Assembly (NCBI RefSeq): GCF_019334305.1
Contig: NZ_JAHWGH010000001.1
Span: 1-64,000 of the forward strand
From: Rossellomorea orangium
Lineage (GTDB): Bacteria; Bacillota; Bacilli; Bacillales; Bacillaceae_B
Length of the DNA stretch: 64,000 nt
Direction of reading: 5' to 3'
The position numbers and the translations under genes are program-made. Each line of letters opens with the position of its first letter. Position 1 is the first letter of the stretch. Of the stretch, positions 1-10,100 are shown in pieces. The notes under the pieces are model-generated. The model made no database searches. It had not been told where the DNA came from and saw only the letters and a program-made list of their open reading frames with translations.

Positions 1-45
1 CCTCTGATTAAAAGTCAGATGCTCTACCAACTGAGCTAATGGCTC
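1..45 (-). tRNA. tRNA-Lys (TTT), partial
   Basis: The 5' part of a tRNA read on the minus strand, cut by the window edge. The D-arm and the anticodon arm are complete, with loop CTTTTAA giving anticodon UUU. The T-arm and 3' end lie outside. It is the last gene of a four-tRNA cluster. Confidence 0.9.
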
Positions 46-63
46 ATCTTATAAAAAACCAAA

Positions 64-139
<76 letters not shown>

Positions 140-207
140 AAGGTGAAAAGGATAGATATTTTGCTGATGCAAAACAATGAAGTTTATTTTACTTTCGTAA
201 AAAAACA

Positions 208-283
208 TGGTGGAGGATGACGGGATCGAACCGCCGACCCTCTGCTTGTAAGGCAGATGCTCTCCCAGCTGAGCTAATCCTCC
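208..283 (-). tRNA. tRNA-Val (TAC)
   Basis: A complete minus-strand tRNA: acceptor GGAGGAT paired with ATCCTCC, anticodon loop CTTACAA (anticodon UAC), T-loop GGTTCGATCC and an encoded CCA end. Confidence 0.96.
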
Positions 284-289
284 GTGTTT

Positions 290-364
290 TGGTGACCCAT
301 ACGGGATTCGAACCCGTGTTACCGCCGTGAAAGGGCGGTGTCTTAACCGCTTGACCAATGGGCC
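290..364 (-). tRNA. tRNA-Glu (TTC)
   Basis: A complete minus-strand tRNA: acceptor GGCCCAT with ATGGGTC, anticodon loop CTTTCAC (anticodon UUC), T-loop GGTTCGAATCC and an encoded CCA. It is the first gene of the cluster, just downstream of the promoter at 398-426. Confidence 0.96.
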
Positions 365-397
365 GTTTATTACATTGTCCTCTCGAGGACATTTATT

Positions 398-426
398 ACT
401 ATATCAGTTAATTTCGCAGAAGTCAA
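398..426 (-). promoter_or_regulatory. Sigma-A promoter of the tRNA cluster
   Basis: On the minus strand, a TTGACT -35 box and a TATAGT -10 box are separated by exactly 17 bases, about 30 bases upstream of tRNA-Glu. This near-consensus arrangement is typical of stable RNA promoters in Bacillus. Confidence 0.8.
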
Positions 427-640
427 CTTCTATTTAACACTTTTTATTATCGCAAACGAAATACCTCAAACAATATTCATCACAGAATTTAAAGATATCA
501 CAGAACCTACTTTCATAGCAATATTTTTTAGATTCTCTAATTCATTAAGTTTTTTTCCTATTAATACAATGAGCACGTGATTAAAACTATCTATGATTGT
601 TCATCATTTTGCCTACCCCTCTTACCTTTTAAGTATATAA

Positions 641-663
641 AAAACCGAGGAATTAATCCCCGG
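641..663 (-). terminator. Rho-independent terminator of the SLH gene at 676
   Basis: Minus-strand hairpin with arms CCGGGGATTAA and TTAATTCCTCGG (one mismatch) followed by a run of T. It lies directly after the stop codon of the SLH gene. Confidence 0.75.
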
Positions 664-675
664 AATTTAAGATTA

Positions 676-1998
676 TTAAAGTGCTTTGTACTTATATAGT
701 AGATGATTAAGCTTGGACGTTGGAGACTGGAATGAAAAATATAGTTCATATCCTGCCTCTAATCTATAGTACATCAGCCAAGAATCGTCGGCTTCACTAT
801 AACCTTGAAAGAGGGGGTTGCCAATTCGATCCTTTATTTCAGCAGGGGTTTTACCGATCTTTCCACCATCCATAATGATTGCTCCAATGGGAGAATCTAT
901 ATTACTATCTCCACCAAAGTAGGTACACCCATTAAAGTCCCTTCCATAACCGCCTTCGTAATATCCCTTCCATTCAGGGTCATACGGATAAAAATTCATG
1001 ACGTCCCTGGATCGCACATCGTCTACTGAGAATTCACATCCATTTAAATAGCCGTTATTTGCGAGATCCATAAAATGTTTATTTAATATGGAAGCTGAAA
1101 TGTCCTCTTTTGCACCTATAAGTACCTTGTAAGTATAAGCTTTTTTTCGATCGTTTTCCCCTGGCATTATGGTGATAGTCCCTATTCCGGTTTTTATAGG
1201 TACTATAGTCTGTTCGTTTTCAAATCTTAATACATCGTTATCTACTATTACCCTACTTTTTTCATTTGTTAATTTTTTTAGAGAGATGAATTGGAAAGGT
1301 TTCAGCACAAAAAGCTTTCCATTATGGTGATTAGATTCTATTTCCCCCTCGATGATATGATAATTTATCTGTACAGGTTTCACGACAGGCATCGTTACTT
1401 TGAATTTGCCATTCAGGGCTCTAGCAAGAAAAGCGGAAAATTGTTCCCTTGAAAGCTCTTCCTGTGGCCGAAACGTTCCATCATCATACCCCTGAGTTAC
1501 TCCTTCAGCCACTATTTTTCCTATCGAAGAAAAGGCATTCATGTTTGGAGAGATATCATAGAAGAGGATATCCTTAGATATTTCTAAGTGAAACGCACGA
1601 GCGATAATGATCGCCATCTGCCCCCGAGTTACGATGGCATCCGGTCTAAACGTTCCATCAGGAAACCCCTTTATGACTCCTTTATTCACAGCTTCAGCAA
1701 TATAACCAGAAGCATAGCTCTCCCTTGAAACATCCGGAAAAGGCACTTCTCTCTCTTCTCCATCGAACTCCAAGGTTCTACCGATCATTGCGGCAGCTGC
1801 TGCTCTGGTCACCTTTTCCTGAGGACGAAAGGTACCGTCTTTATACCCTGTGATGATGTCTTTATCTATAAGATAAGTAATTTCCGGATAAAAACGTTGT
1901 CCTTCATTAATATCATTGAATGTTGCAGCATAAGTAGCAGGTGTCAGAAGTAAAAGAGTAACAAGTAAAGCAGGCAAACAAGTAATAAATTTTTTCAT
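676..1998 (-). CDS. SLH-domain surface protein
   Basis: A secreted protein of 440 residues, anchored non-covalently to the cell-wall polymer by SLH domains. The start is the ATG at 1998, which follows a GGGGGTG ribosome site and opens a classical signal peptide (MKKF, hydrophobic core, cleavage after TYA). A longer reading from 2079 has no such site. Three SLH repeats occupy about residues 25-210, each with the FxD...Y...ITGYxDGTFRP...TRA pattern. The C-terminal 230 residues match no family I recognise. It is transcribed divergently from the SLH gene at 2318. Its SLH block resembles that of the transglycosylase at 19646 more than that of its neighbour. Confidence 0.88.
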   Translation of the reverse strand: MKKFITCLPALLVTLLLLTPATYAATFNDINEGQRFYPEITYLIDKDIITGYKDGTFRPQEKVTRAAAAAMIGRTLEFDGEEREVPFPDVSRESYASGYIAEAVNKGVIKGFPDGTFRPDAIVTRGQMAIIIARAFHLEISKDILFYDISPNMNAFSSIGKIVAEGVTQGYDDGTFRPQEELSREQFSAFLARALNGKFKVTMPVVKPVQINYHIIEGEIESNHHNGKLFVLKPFQFISLKKLTNEKSRVIVDNDVLRFENEQTIVPIKTGIGTITIMPGENDRKKAYTYKVLIGAKEDISASILNKHFMDLANNGYLNGCEFSVDDVRSRDVMNFYPYDPEWKGYYEGGYGRDFNGCTYFGGDSNIDSPIGAIIMDGGKIGKTPAEIKDRIGNPLFQGYSEADDSWLMYYRLEAGYELYFSFQSPTSKLNHLLYKYKAL

Positions 1999-2245
1999 TT
2001 TCGCACCCCCATTATGTAGATATATTGTGAACGGGAAAAGTATATACCTTTTTATTCCATTCTTCATAAAGAACGCCAATACCTCCTTAAACGGAAAACA
2101 TATATATCTATTAGACTTAAGTGAATGTGAATATTCATCATTATTAGTAGACTTACATTATTTAGTCTTGTTTGACTGAGGAAGTTGTAAAGGTAGAGGT
2201 GGGCAGCTTTACCCACTTACATTCCATTTGTGGTTATTAATACCA

Positions 2246-2275
2246 TTGTGACATAACATTAACATTTGTTACAAT
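2246..2275 (+). promoter_or_regulatory. Possible promoter of the SLH gene at 2318
   Basis: TTGTGA and TACAAT boxes with an 18-base spacer, about 40 bases upstream of the start codon. It lies in the 319-base divergent gap between two SLH genes. The fit to consensus is moderate. Confidence 0.4.
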
Positions 2276-2317
2276 TTTGTTGTAATTTATTTCAATAGGG
2301 AATTAGGGGGAATGACG

Positions 2318-3382
2318 GTGCATTACATAAGGACTGGATTGGTTATTTTACTTTCATTTCTGTTAGGGGTTGGAGCTTTTTCCAATAATGCCAGCGCAAA
2401 TGAAAATTCGTTACAAAGCTACTACATTTCTGATATGGATGTCAGCGACTTCGGGTTTGGTGAAGTTAACGACTTTGTTTCAGCAGATATTATTGATGGA
2501 TTTCTAGATTCTAAGACCGGTGATATGCTTTTTCAACCGAATAAGAATATTACCAGAGCTGAGTTTACTAAAATATTAATAAATGCCATGGGAATTGAAA
2601 CGAACTCATCTTCCCAAATTTTTAAAGATGTGTCCCCTAATAAGTGGTATTTCGATTATATTAATACTGCTAGTTCACTTGGGATCGTGAACGGGTTTTC
2701 GCCAGACCAATTCCAACCAGGAAGTTTCATTACACGTGGGCAAATGGCAGCTATGATTGTCAGAGCTTTTGAAGATACCATCCCGTTTCCAGCTTCAGTA
2801 GGGCAAATCTTTCCTGATGTACCCTCTCACGTCAGATTCGCAGATGAAATCAACAAAGCCGCTTCATTAGGTATCATTCAGGGTCATCGTGATAACACGT
2901 TCAAACCAGGGACTCTTGCTGATCGTGTGCAGGCCGTAGTCATTATGTACCGCGCGCTTTCAAATGAGACTGAAAGTTCAGTAGAGGAAAATGACGTAGC
3001 AAGTTTTGTACAGGAATTTCTAACAAATGAATCCGAAGCATTTTCAAAGAACATTTCAATAGAAGTGTACAATAAATACACAACTGGCTTTTACAATGCT
3101 TATGCCACAGATATCGTTAGGCGTAACAACGAATTAATAGATCAGGGGTACGAGGTTACGTTGTCTTCTGATTTAACTAATATGAAAACATCCGTAGAAT
3201 TTCTGACGAATCGTTTTGCTGAAGTAAAAGTTACGGGAACAACCAATTATGGGAAATACGTTTCTCCTGAGGGTAAGATCAAAGAAATCAATTCTACAAT
3301 GAATAATGGTTACTACTTCCTCAAAAAGACTGAAAAAGATGGATGGAAGATTTACGATCAGTATCCTGAAGAAAGTAAATAG
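2318..3382 (+). CDS. SLH-domain surface protein
   Basis: A secreted protein of 354 residues. I chose the GTG at 2318 because the AGGGGG ribosome site at 2305-2310 is 7 bases away. The in-frame ATG at 2312 would be only 1 base from it. A signal peptide (about residues 1-27, ending ASA) is followed by three SLH repeats (about 35-215). The last 130 residues have no recognised domain, but end in a KDGWKIYDQY-like strand typical of NTF2-fold accessory domains (inference). It is a paralogue of the protein at 22137-23201: both have the FGEVNDFV/DEINDFVNADII opening and the same order of parts. A strong terminator follows. Confidence 0.88.
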   Translation: MHYIRTGLVILLSFLLGVGAFSNNASANENSLQSYYISDMDVSDFGFGEVNDFVSADIIDGFLDSKTGDMLFQPNKNITRAEFTKILINAMGIETNSSSQIFKDVSPNKWYFDYINTASSLGIVNGFSPDQFQPGSFITRGQMAAMIVRAFEDTIPFPASVGQIFPDVPSHVRFADEINKAASLGIIQGHRDNTFKPGTLADRVQAVVIMYRALSNETESSVEENDVASFVQEFLTNESEAFSKNISIEVYNKYTTGFYNAYATDIVRRNNELIDQGYEVTLSSDLTNMKTSVEFLTNRFAEVKVTGTTNYGKYVSPEGKIKEINSTMNNGYYFLKKTEKDGWKIYDQYPEESK

Positions 3383-3402
3383 GTATTTGAGAAATTAACA
3401 AC

Positions 3403-3447
3403 AAAAAAACGAGCAAGGAATCTCTTGATTCCTTGCTCGTTTTTTTA
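3403..3447. terminator. Bidirectional terminator
   Basis: A perfect 12-base stem (ACGAGCAAGGAA with TTCCTTGCTCGT) with A-run before and T-run after, so it can act on both strands. It ends the SLH gene at 2318 and may stop read-through from the other side. Confidence 0.9.
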
Positions 3448-3507
3448 ATAACGTTTTCTTAAATGCCAATTATCTGAACTAAGGTCGTCATCTGTATCCG
3501 TTCACTT

Positions 3508-3696
3508 TTACTGAAAGTTTCTTATTGTTGTATTTAGGTTATTCACTTTCGTTTCGTGATAACTTACTTTTTTTTGTAACTTCACTTTAATTTTGGAGTC
3601 GATACAACTATCAAGTAAGATCTGGTGATAATGTAATCTCACAAAATGCCACTTGTGTTTTATTTTCACAATACGCTTTTTATACATTCTTAACAT
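3508..3696 (-). CDS. Possible small basic protein, unknown
   Basis: An open frame of 62 codons read from the ATG at 3696, which lies beside an AGGGAGG site with awkward spacing. A second ATG at 3687 is 11 bases from it. The protein is rich in Lys, His and Arg and has no signal peptide or recognised domain. The frame stays open upstream to 3849, so a longer product of up to 113 residues is possible. It stands alone between the SLH terminator and the methyltransferase gene and could be a remnant rather than a gene. Confidence 0.3.
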   Translation of the reverse strand: MLRMYKKRIVKIKHKWHFVRLHYHQILLDSCIDSKIKVKLQKKVSYHETKVNNLNTTIRNFQ

Positions 3697-3988
3697 ATCC
3701 TCCCTCTGTTTCATAAATCGCAGGAGTCCGTTTTCGGCAGCTGGCAGGCATCGCCCATAAGACATTAGCCCCTTTAGCATTGCGTCACCATTTTTCAATG
3801 GATTTGCCCTTGTCGTACGAGTTATGAAAAGAATAAAACCACACGTCATCTATGAATATTTAACCACAAATAATAACATAAAAATGAATCATATTGCCCA
3901 CTTTTAGAATCTTACCACATAAATCAGAAAGGTGAACGAAATATTCTTAAAAGAATATCTCGGGACGAATGGAACATATCCCTTGATC

Positions 3989-6064
3989 CTATTGCCATCC
4001 CTTCTTCTCAATCACAATAAAACACGTACTATCCGGAAGACATACTGGAATTCCCTCTTCGTCTGTAAGCTCGATTTTGGGTAACAGATGCCCCTCATAC
4101 CCTTCCTGCAGGTAATGTTCAAATATCAGAATATCCACTTGATCTCCAAGAGTCCTGTGGATGAATTCCCGAAAGGCAGATGGAGTGAAGTAGCCGAATT
4201 GCTCCTGCACTTCGTGAGGGTATGCCTCCTCTCCCCATGTATACGTATAGAGGAATTCCATCGCATCGTTTACATTCAATAGGACCGCATCTTCTCCTGC
4301 TGAACTATAGGTGATCGCTCTCCCTTTGAAATCTCCGACGTATCTCTTGAAGAAAGCGAGACCATGTGGATCTTTAAAGCGAATGATACGCTTCTGCTCT
4401 AAAGGCTCTGTCATGATACCGTCCCGGATGATGATTCTGCCTTTTGGCCTCAGGGCTTTAAGGGCGCTCCTTAAGGTTTGGGCGATGACTTCATGATTGA
4501 ACTTTTTGCCCTCGTAAGGGATATAGGAAAACATCTCATGAAGGATGGAAGAGAATACAATTGTGTCGGCCCCTTCCTTCCCGATGTAGTCTTCGAGCTT
4601 GAGAGCATCTCCCTGCATGACGTCCCATGGGGCATTTTCCCGTTGCTTCTTCCGCTTCAGTTCCTCTACCACATTGACGGCAATGTCGATTCCTATGACT
4701 GCGGCCCCCGTATGGTGACGGGTCAACAAATTCAGCATGACTCCACCGCCCGGACCAATATCAATCATGGTCTTCCCAACGGCGTAGTCAGAAATCTTCT
4801 TCTTGAAGTCCTGGGAGCTATTCATATCACTCAGGTAGGTTTGCTCATTGTTCAGTCGGTCGTAGGCATCCTTCCTGAAGTTGAATAGGTCATATAATAG
4901 AACGATTGCCCGGTCATATAGAGGTGATTTCTCAGCTTCCTGACAGAATTCAATTAACTTCTCCCCTGCCCGTGAAAAAGAAAACCCGACTCCCGCCATC
5001 TCTTCATGTCCATGAAGGGGAGCAGCCTTCAGTGAGACATGCTCATTTCCAGGAAGCTTTCCATTGAGGATCTCCCTGATCGTGTACTCGCCAAGATACG
5101 ATTCTATGATTCTTTTTTTGTAGATATTGACGGTCTTTCGGCCTTTATAATCGTAGTAGAGTTCCTTCATCATTGGCTCAAAGGAGAGTTGTTCCAATGA
5201 AGAATACCGCTTCTTTTGTTCAATGAGCAGAAAAATCTTCATACACTCTTCAAACGTAAAATCGGTAAGGGCAGCCTCCACATACCACATATCCATTCGT
5301 TGAAAGAACCGGTCCAGAAGGCTTTCCGCCTCGGGGTTAGCCAGTATCCACTCATTATAGACAGCGTCAAAGTCTTCACCTCGTAAAGCAGCTTGGCTTC
5401 TGAGCCTTCGCAATCTTTCGGGTAAGGTCTGTTCCCGGTCCATATCCCCGTTACAGATCCAGCGGTTCACCTCTTCCATTTCCTCACGTACCGAATCCCA
5501 GACTTCAGGGGATACCCCCGCTACAATACATTGATTCAGTACATATAGGTGTGGAAACATTTCTGGTTTGACGATACGTATCAGGGGCTCCATGGATGAG
5601 TACCGGACTTCCCCCCTGATGTATTGCCCCGAGAGTCCGTGAGTCTGGATCAATACGAACAGAAGCTCCTCCCGTTCACGATTCCGTTCTTCTTCAGATC
5701 GTTTTTCCATTTCTGCGGCATAAATTTGGGCCGACCCTATGTTGTGAATGGCAAGTTGAAAACCCTTGTCAATCCACTCTTTTCTTTGATGAGGAAGTCC
5801 GCACTTAGCCGTTTCACTCCACTTCAGAACTTCTTCCACGCATTCTTTCTGATCATCGGGTAAACTCAATCCATCCAGCACATGAAGGGTTCTTTCCACG
5901 TAATCCAATACCGGATTCTTTGCCATCTGTTCAAGTGATTCGACTTGCTCCAGGTTCACATTTTTCTCTTTTGTTAATGAAAGGTATTTTAACCATGTAT
6001 GTTCCCGCAGGATAAGGGTATTCCCAGATTTCAGCTCTTCTATTGCGCGTAAGGATGAAAGCAT
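3989..6064 (-). CDS. Large SAM-dependent methyltransferase (class I), about 691 aa
   Basis: A cytosolic protein with a Rossmann-type methyltransferase domain near residues 425-600. SAM motif I (DIGPGGGV) lies at about 433, an acidic GIDIA strand follows, and there is a downstream GDALKLED segment. The roughly 420-residue N-terminal part is helical and has no recognised family. The start is the third candidate ATG (6064), which is 8 bases after GAGGGAG. The ATGs at 6070 and 6097 fit less well. The family occurs in Bacillus as a long stand-alone methyltransferase, with substrate unknown. It is divergent from the DUF948 gene at 6190. Confidence 0.85.
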   Translation of the reverse strand: MLSSLRAIEELKSGNTLILREHTWLKYLSLTKEKNVNLEQVESLEQMAKNPVLDYVERTLHVLDGLSLPDDQKECVEEVLKWSETAKCGLPHQRKEWIDKGFQLAIHNIGSAQIYAAEMEKRSEEERNREREELLFVLIQTHGLSGQYIRGEVRYSSMEPLIRIVKPEMFPHLYVLNQCIVAGVSPEVWDSVREEMEEVNRWICNGDMDREQTLPERLRRLRSQAALRGEDFDAVYNEWILANPEAESLLDRFFQRMDMWYVEAALTDFTFEECMKIFLLIEQKKRYSSLEQLSFEPMMKELYYDYKGRKTVNIYKKRIIESYLGEYTIREILNGKLPGNEHVSLKAAPLHGHEEMAGVGFSFSRAGEKLIEFCQEAEKSPLYDRAIVLLYDLFNFRKDAYDRLNNEQTYLSDMNSSQDFKKKISDYAVGKTMIDIGPGGGVMLNLLTRHHTGAAVIGIDIAVNVVEELKRKKQRENAPWDVMQGDALKLEDYIGKEGADTIVFSSILHEMFSYIPYEGKKFNHEVIAQTLRSALKALRPKGRIIIRDGIMTEPLEQKRIIRFKDPHGLAFFKRYVGDFKGRAITYSSAGEDAVLLNVNDAMEFLYTYTWGEEAYPHEVQEQFGYFTPSAFREFIHRTLGDQVDILIFEHYLQEGYEGHLLPKIELTDEEGIPVCLPDSTCFIVIEKKGWQ

Positions 6065-6189
6065 CGTCATCGCTCCCTCTTTTGATTTCATTACCATTCC
6101 ATTTTACCCCACCTCTCTCCCATTCTGGTAAGGAATGTATAAACTCCCCTCGTCATAGACTTAAAGTAGAAAGAAGGGAGCTGGTCTCA

Positions 6190-6552
6190 ATGCTTGAGTG
6201 GAGTGCTGCCATAGCAGCCGTCGCATTTACGATCCTCGTTGTATATCTGATTTTGACATTAAGAAGGGTCATGAACACACTGGACGAAACAAAGAAGACC
6301 CTCGCTGATACGAGGAGCGCCGTAAATGGCATTACAGAGGAAGCAGAAGAACTGATTCATACGGCCAATCAAATTTCCGTTGATGTGAAAGGGAAAATGA
6401 AAGCCGTGGATCCATTGGTGGAATCCGCACATGACGTCGGGGACATGATCCAGAGTGTGACAAGCTCGGTGAAACGGGCAGCTTCGCAAAATCGCACACC
6501 TAAAACGATTCATACTCATGAAAGCAAGCCGGTGCAAATTAAATTGAAATAA
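6190..6552 (+). CDS. DUF948 (YtxG-like) membrane-anchored protein
   Basis: A protein of 120 residues. One N-terminal membrane helix (about 5-25) is followed by an amphipathic coiled region (LDETKKTLADTRSAVNGI...) typical of DUF948 general stress proteins such as YtxG. The ATG at 6190 follows AGAAGGGAG at good spacing, and the frame extending upstream to 6043 has no site. A bidirectional terminator follows at once. In relatives the gene sits with ytxH/ytxJ, but here it stands alone. Confidence 0.85.
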   Translation: MLEWSAAIAAVAFTILVVYLILTLRRVMNTLDETKKTLADTRSAVNGITEEAEELIHTANQISVDVKGKMKAVDPLVESAHDVGDMIQSVTSSVKRAASQNRTPKTIHTHESKPVQIKLK

Positions 6553-6556
6553 ACGA

Positions 6557-6583
6557 CAAAGAGGCCGGAACTGGGCCTCTTTA
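6557..6583. terminator. Bidirectional terminator between convergent genes
   Basis: Hairpin AAAGAGGCC...GGGCCTCTTT with flanking A and T runs. It lies between the DUF948 gene and the convergent DUF5658-like gene. Confidence 0.8.
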
Positions 6584-6591
6584 TTTCTAGT

Positions 6592-6915
6592 CTACGCCAG
6601 TCCCGTCCCGCTGCCGGCGACCTCCCATAACCAATAACCGTGCATCAGGCAAATAACACTATAGGATACTGCTGCGGTGATAGACACAAGAAGTAACGCT
6701 TTTGAAGATCGTTTCAGAGGGTTGAGGTGATAAAGAAGGATGAGAAGAAACACGGACAAACCTCCCTTGAAGAGAAGAAACAGCCATGGATTTGTGTGAT
6801 AAAGGGTATTCATGAGAGGGTTGGATTCGGTTATATGTCCGTAATGCAATCCAACCATGGTCAGGAATGCGTCTAAGAGGTTGAGGAGTAAGATATATAG
6901 AAGCAGGTATCTCAT
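6592..6915 (-). CDS. DUF5658-like small membrane protein
   Basis: A protein of 107 residues with three or four hydrophobic helices. The N-terminal LNLLDAFLT...HYG...ESNPLM signature is characteristic of the DUF5658 family, whose function is unknown. The chosen ATG (6915) has GGATGGGAG about 10 bases upstream. An in-frame ATG at 6936 lacks a site. It is convergent with the DUF948 gene and shares its terminator. Confidence 0.75.
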   Translation of the reverse strand: MRYLLLYILLLNLLDAFLTMVGLHYGHITESNPLMNTLYHTNPWLFLLFKGGLSVFLLILLYHLNPLKRSSKALLLVSITAAVSYSVICLMHGYWLWEVAGSGTGLA

Positions 6916-7024
6916 AAACTGATTTCTCCCATCCATTATAAACTGCAGGAACGTTCATTATAATGAATTACCCTACTTTCAATTAAGAACAAACCTCTTC
7001 TATAAAAAAAATGAGGCTAATCAC

Positions 7025-7104
7025 TTTTAAACAAACGTTTAATGAGTTCTATTATCGTTAGTATGTATAAGAAAGAACAAGCTATTCAAACGTTTGTTTA
7101 AATA
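7025..7104. repeat. Inverted pair of AAACAAACGTTT-type palindromes
   Basis: A TTTAAACAAACGTTT unit at about 7026-7040 and its reverse complement AAACGTTTGTTTAAA at about 7088-7102 face each other across 47 bases. The second also lies in a hairpin with arms AAGCTATT and AATAGCTT. The region 6916-7176 is otherwise non-coding. The sites resemble TetR- or LacI-family operators, and the target gene is not evident. Confidence 0.4.
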
Positions 7105-7111
7105 GCTTCAT

Positions 7112-7145
7112 AAAAAAATCTCAACCTTACGAATAAGGTTGAGAT
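7112..7145 (-). terminator. Terminator of the amylopullulanase gene
   Basis: Stem TCTCAACCTTA/TAAGGTTGAGA with a four-base loop and seven T on the minus strand, 32 bases past the stop codon. Confidence 0.85.
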
Positions 7146-7176
7146 CATATTCGACGGGAGCATCCCGACAAACCGA

Positions 7177-10100
7177 TTAATGCTTCTTTTTATTCTTCTC
7201 TTTCTTCCCCTTCTCATCCACTTTAATCACCACAGTGGTCAACGGATCCAGCGTCAATGTACCTTTCGTAAATGAGAAACCGGACTTCTTCGAGACAGGT
7301 TTTGTACCCGCTTCATCGTTATCCACGACTACTTTTCCTTTCGAGAAGTCATATTCTCCGATTGACAGAGTACGAGCTTTGTTATCTGCGTTCACAAATA
7401 CATAGTACTCACCTGTTCCATCGGTGGAAACATTCTTATACGCAAGGAGCAAATCGGTATCACCCATTTCAGGAATATCCATCAGTGATACATTCTGATC
7501 CACCAGCTCTTTGTCCCCTAATCGGAACGCATTGGTCGATCTTCTCAGCTTGATCAATCCTTCAGTGTATTCCCTTGTGGTTGTGTTTATCTCGTATTTC
7601 TTTTTGTTCGTTGCTTTTTCCCAGTCAAACATGTTGATGGCGTCGGATGAATCGTAGGAATCGTGGATGAAGTAGCCGAATGGGTCTCCATTTTCGTCCT
7701 CTAATTCATGGTATTTCTGTTCAGGTACTCCTTCACCGAGCCACTGCTTGGTTCTTCCGTATTCCTGGCCGGCGTGGAGAAAGGCCGTTCCCTGGGATGT
7801 CAGGATCATGGAGTTGCCGACTCTGATCCGCTTATGGATTTCCAGGTTGTTCTCCGGAATAGCTGGATCTTTCTTAATCGATTGGGCAATCACATCGTAC
7901 AGCGGCAGATTATCATGGGCTGCGATGTATTGGACCATGTCGCCCGGGTCGTCGTCAGCCGTGTTGCCCGGCTGGCCTTTGATGTTGTTGAAAATCGTGT
8001 TAATGTCGCGCGCCCCTCCTGTCAGGAATCGCGGCTCACCTTCTGAACCAAATCCGGATTTCAGTTCGTTACGGATTTCGTCTGAGAACACGCCCACGTC
8101 GTCCGTTTTATCCATCCAATCCTGATCGGCTCCCATCCCTTTTAAGGAAGGATCTGAAAGGTGACCGGCGAATGTTCTCCAGCCTTCCCCTATGAAGAGG
8201 GCGTCCGGGTTGATTTCAGCCGCTGCGTCATATGCTTTCTGGACTGCTGGATAGCTAGCGTCCCCCATCATATCAAAGCGCATACCATCGATCTTGTATT
8301 CGTCGAACCAGTATTTCACCGAGTCCACCATCAGCTTCTCAGCCATTACATGGTTGGTAGCGAGGTTATTCCCGAAGCCTCCAAGGAAATTCCCCTGCTC
8401 ATCCTGGAACGCATAATAGTTTGGAACAATGTCATTCAGTGTACTTGTTTTCGCCATATGGGTGTAAACGACGTCGAGGACGACTCCCATACCCTTGTCA
8501 TGGATGGCATCAATCAAACGCTTTGTTTCTTCAATTCGTAATTGCGGATCAGTAGCATCCTCTGAATACGCACCGTCCGGGGAGAAGTAGCTGTGAGGAT
8601 CATAGCCCCAGTTGTACTCATTGCCCCCTGCGGAATATTCAAGCTCCCGTTCACCCATCTTCGTTTCATCGCCGTAATACCAGGCCATGATCGGAAGCAG
8701 CTGGACGTGGGTCACACCCATTGATTTGATGTAATCAAGCTTCTTGATGAAGGCATCATACGTGCCCCATCGTTCTTTTTTCAAATCCTTCTCAATGGAC
8801 GGATCAGACGTGAAGTCACGGACATGGATTTCATAGATGACCGCATCCTCCCGTTTTTCATAACCGTCGATGGAGGCATGACTGAATTTCTTAGGGTCCG
8901 TCCCTTTCAAATCAACGATCGCCGCTTTTCCAACGTTGTCGCCGTCAGGGCCTGCTTCACCTTCTGTGTTCACGGTGAAGGCGGCCATGGATTTGGCGTA
9001 CGGATCCAGTACTTTTTTCGTTACGCCGTCATTCGTGACTTCGTATTGATAGTAGTAGCCTTTCAGGTCTTTCACTTTTAAGTCTTTCGCTTTGACCTCT
9101 GTCGACCAGACGCCTTTTTCACCAAGCGTCAATTCGATGCTGCCGATTTTCGTCGCCGCATCTTTTTTATCATAGAAGTTTGCGACCACTTTGCTTGCTT
9201 TCGGAGCCCATAGTTTTAAGGTTGCATCGCCCTTCTTGTATGTCGCCCCTAGGTCGTCTCCATCATAGGCATACTTATTATCAAGGAGCCTCCATCCAGC
9301 TGCTGCTGAAACGGTCCTGCCTGAGTAAGTGATGGAAAGTGGCAGTTTCTTCAGGTCAAAGTCAGCCTTCACTTCCACTGTTTTATCTCCCGTGATCTTG
9401 ACGCTGTTGACCGTTATGTCCGCTCCGTCCTTGTCCTTGAGTGTTAATCCGGACATGAGCGCTTCCTCTGTCAAACCATCTGTCATCGTAAAATTCAAAC
9501 GGATTGTGTCATCGGAAATGACTTCAGATGATACAAGTCCCGTTGCCACGTCACCATGTGGGGAAATGAAGACGTTATCTTCGCCGTGCTTCACCCATAG
9601 CTGATCATACTTATCGAGAAGGTTGAAGGTTTTGTCTCCTCCGTCTTTCTCACCGGTTTCCTCATTCAATACAAGGAAGCCGATTTGTTTGGCGTCTTCA
9701 TTCAACTCAACGTCCACATAAGCACCGTATCGATCCTTTTTAGAAAAATCCAGTGCGCCTGTCGGCCAGTTCTCTGTCGGGGATTTCACATCGCCCCACG
9801 TCCATAGACCGAAGTTTTCATAATTCCCGTCTTCACGGTCATAGTGGATGCGGACCGTATTCGCAGGCAAATCAACCGGCTCATACGTGTACACTTTGTC
9901 CGATCCCTGCTCGATCCAGATTTCATTGACGTCAGGTGATGTGATGGAGAAGGCTTTGTCTCCTCCGTCTTTTCCTGCATCACCTTTTGTCACATCCATG
10001 ACAAGGAATCCGATGTTTTTCGCTCCTTCTGCAAGTGGAACGTCAATGTATGCACCGTAGCTGTCCGTTTTCTCGAACATCGTGGCGCCTGTCGGCCAGT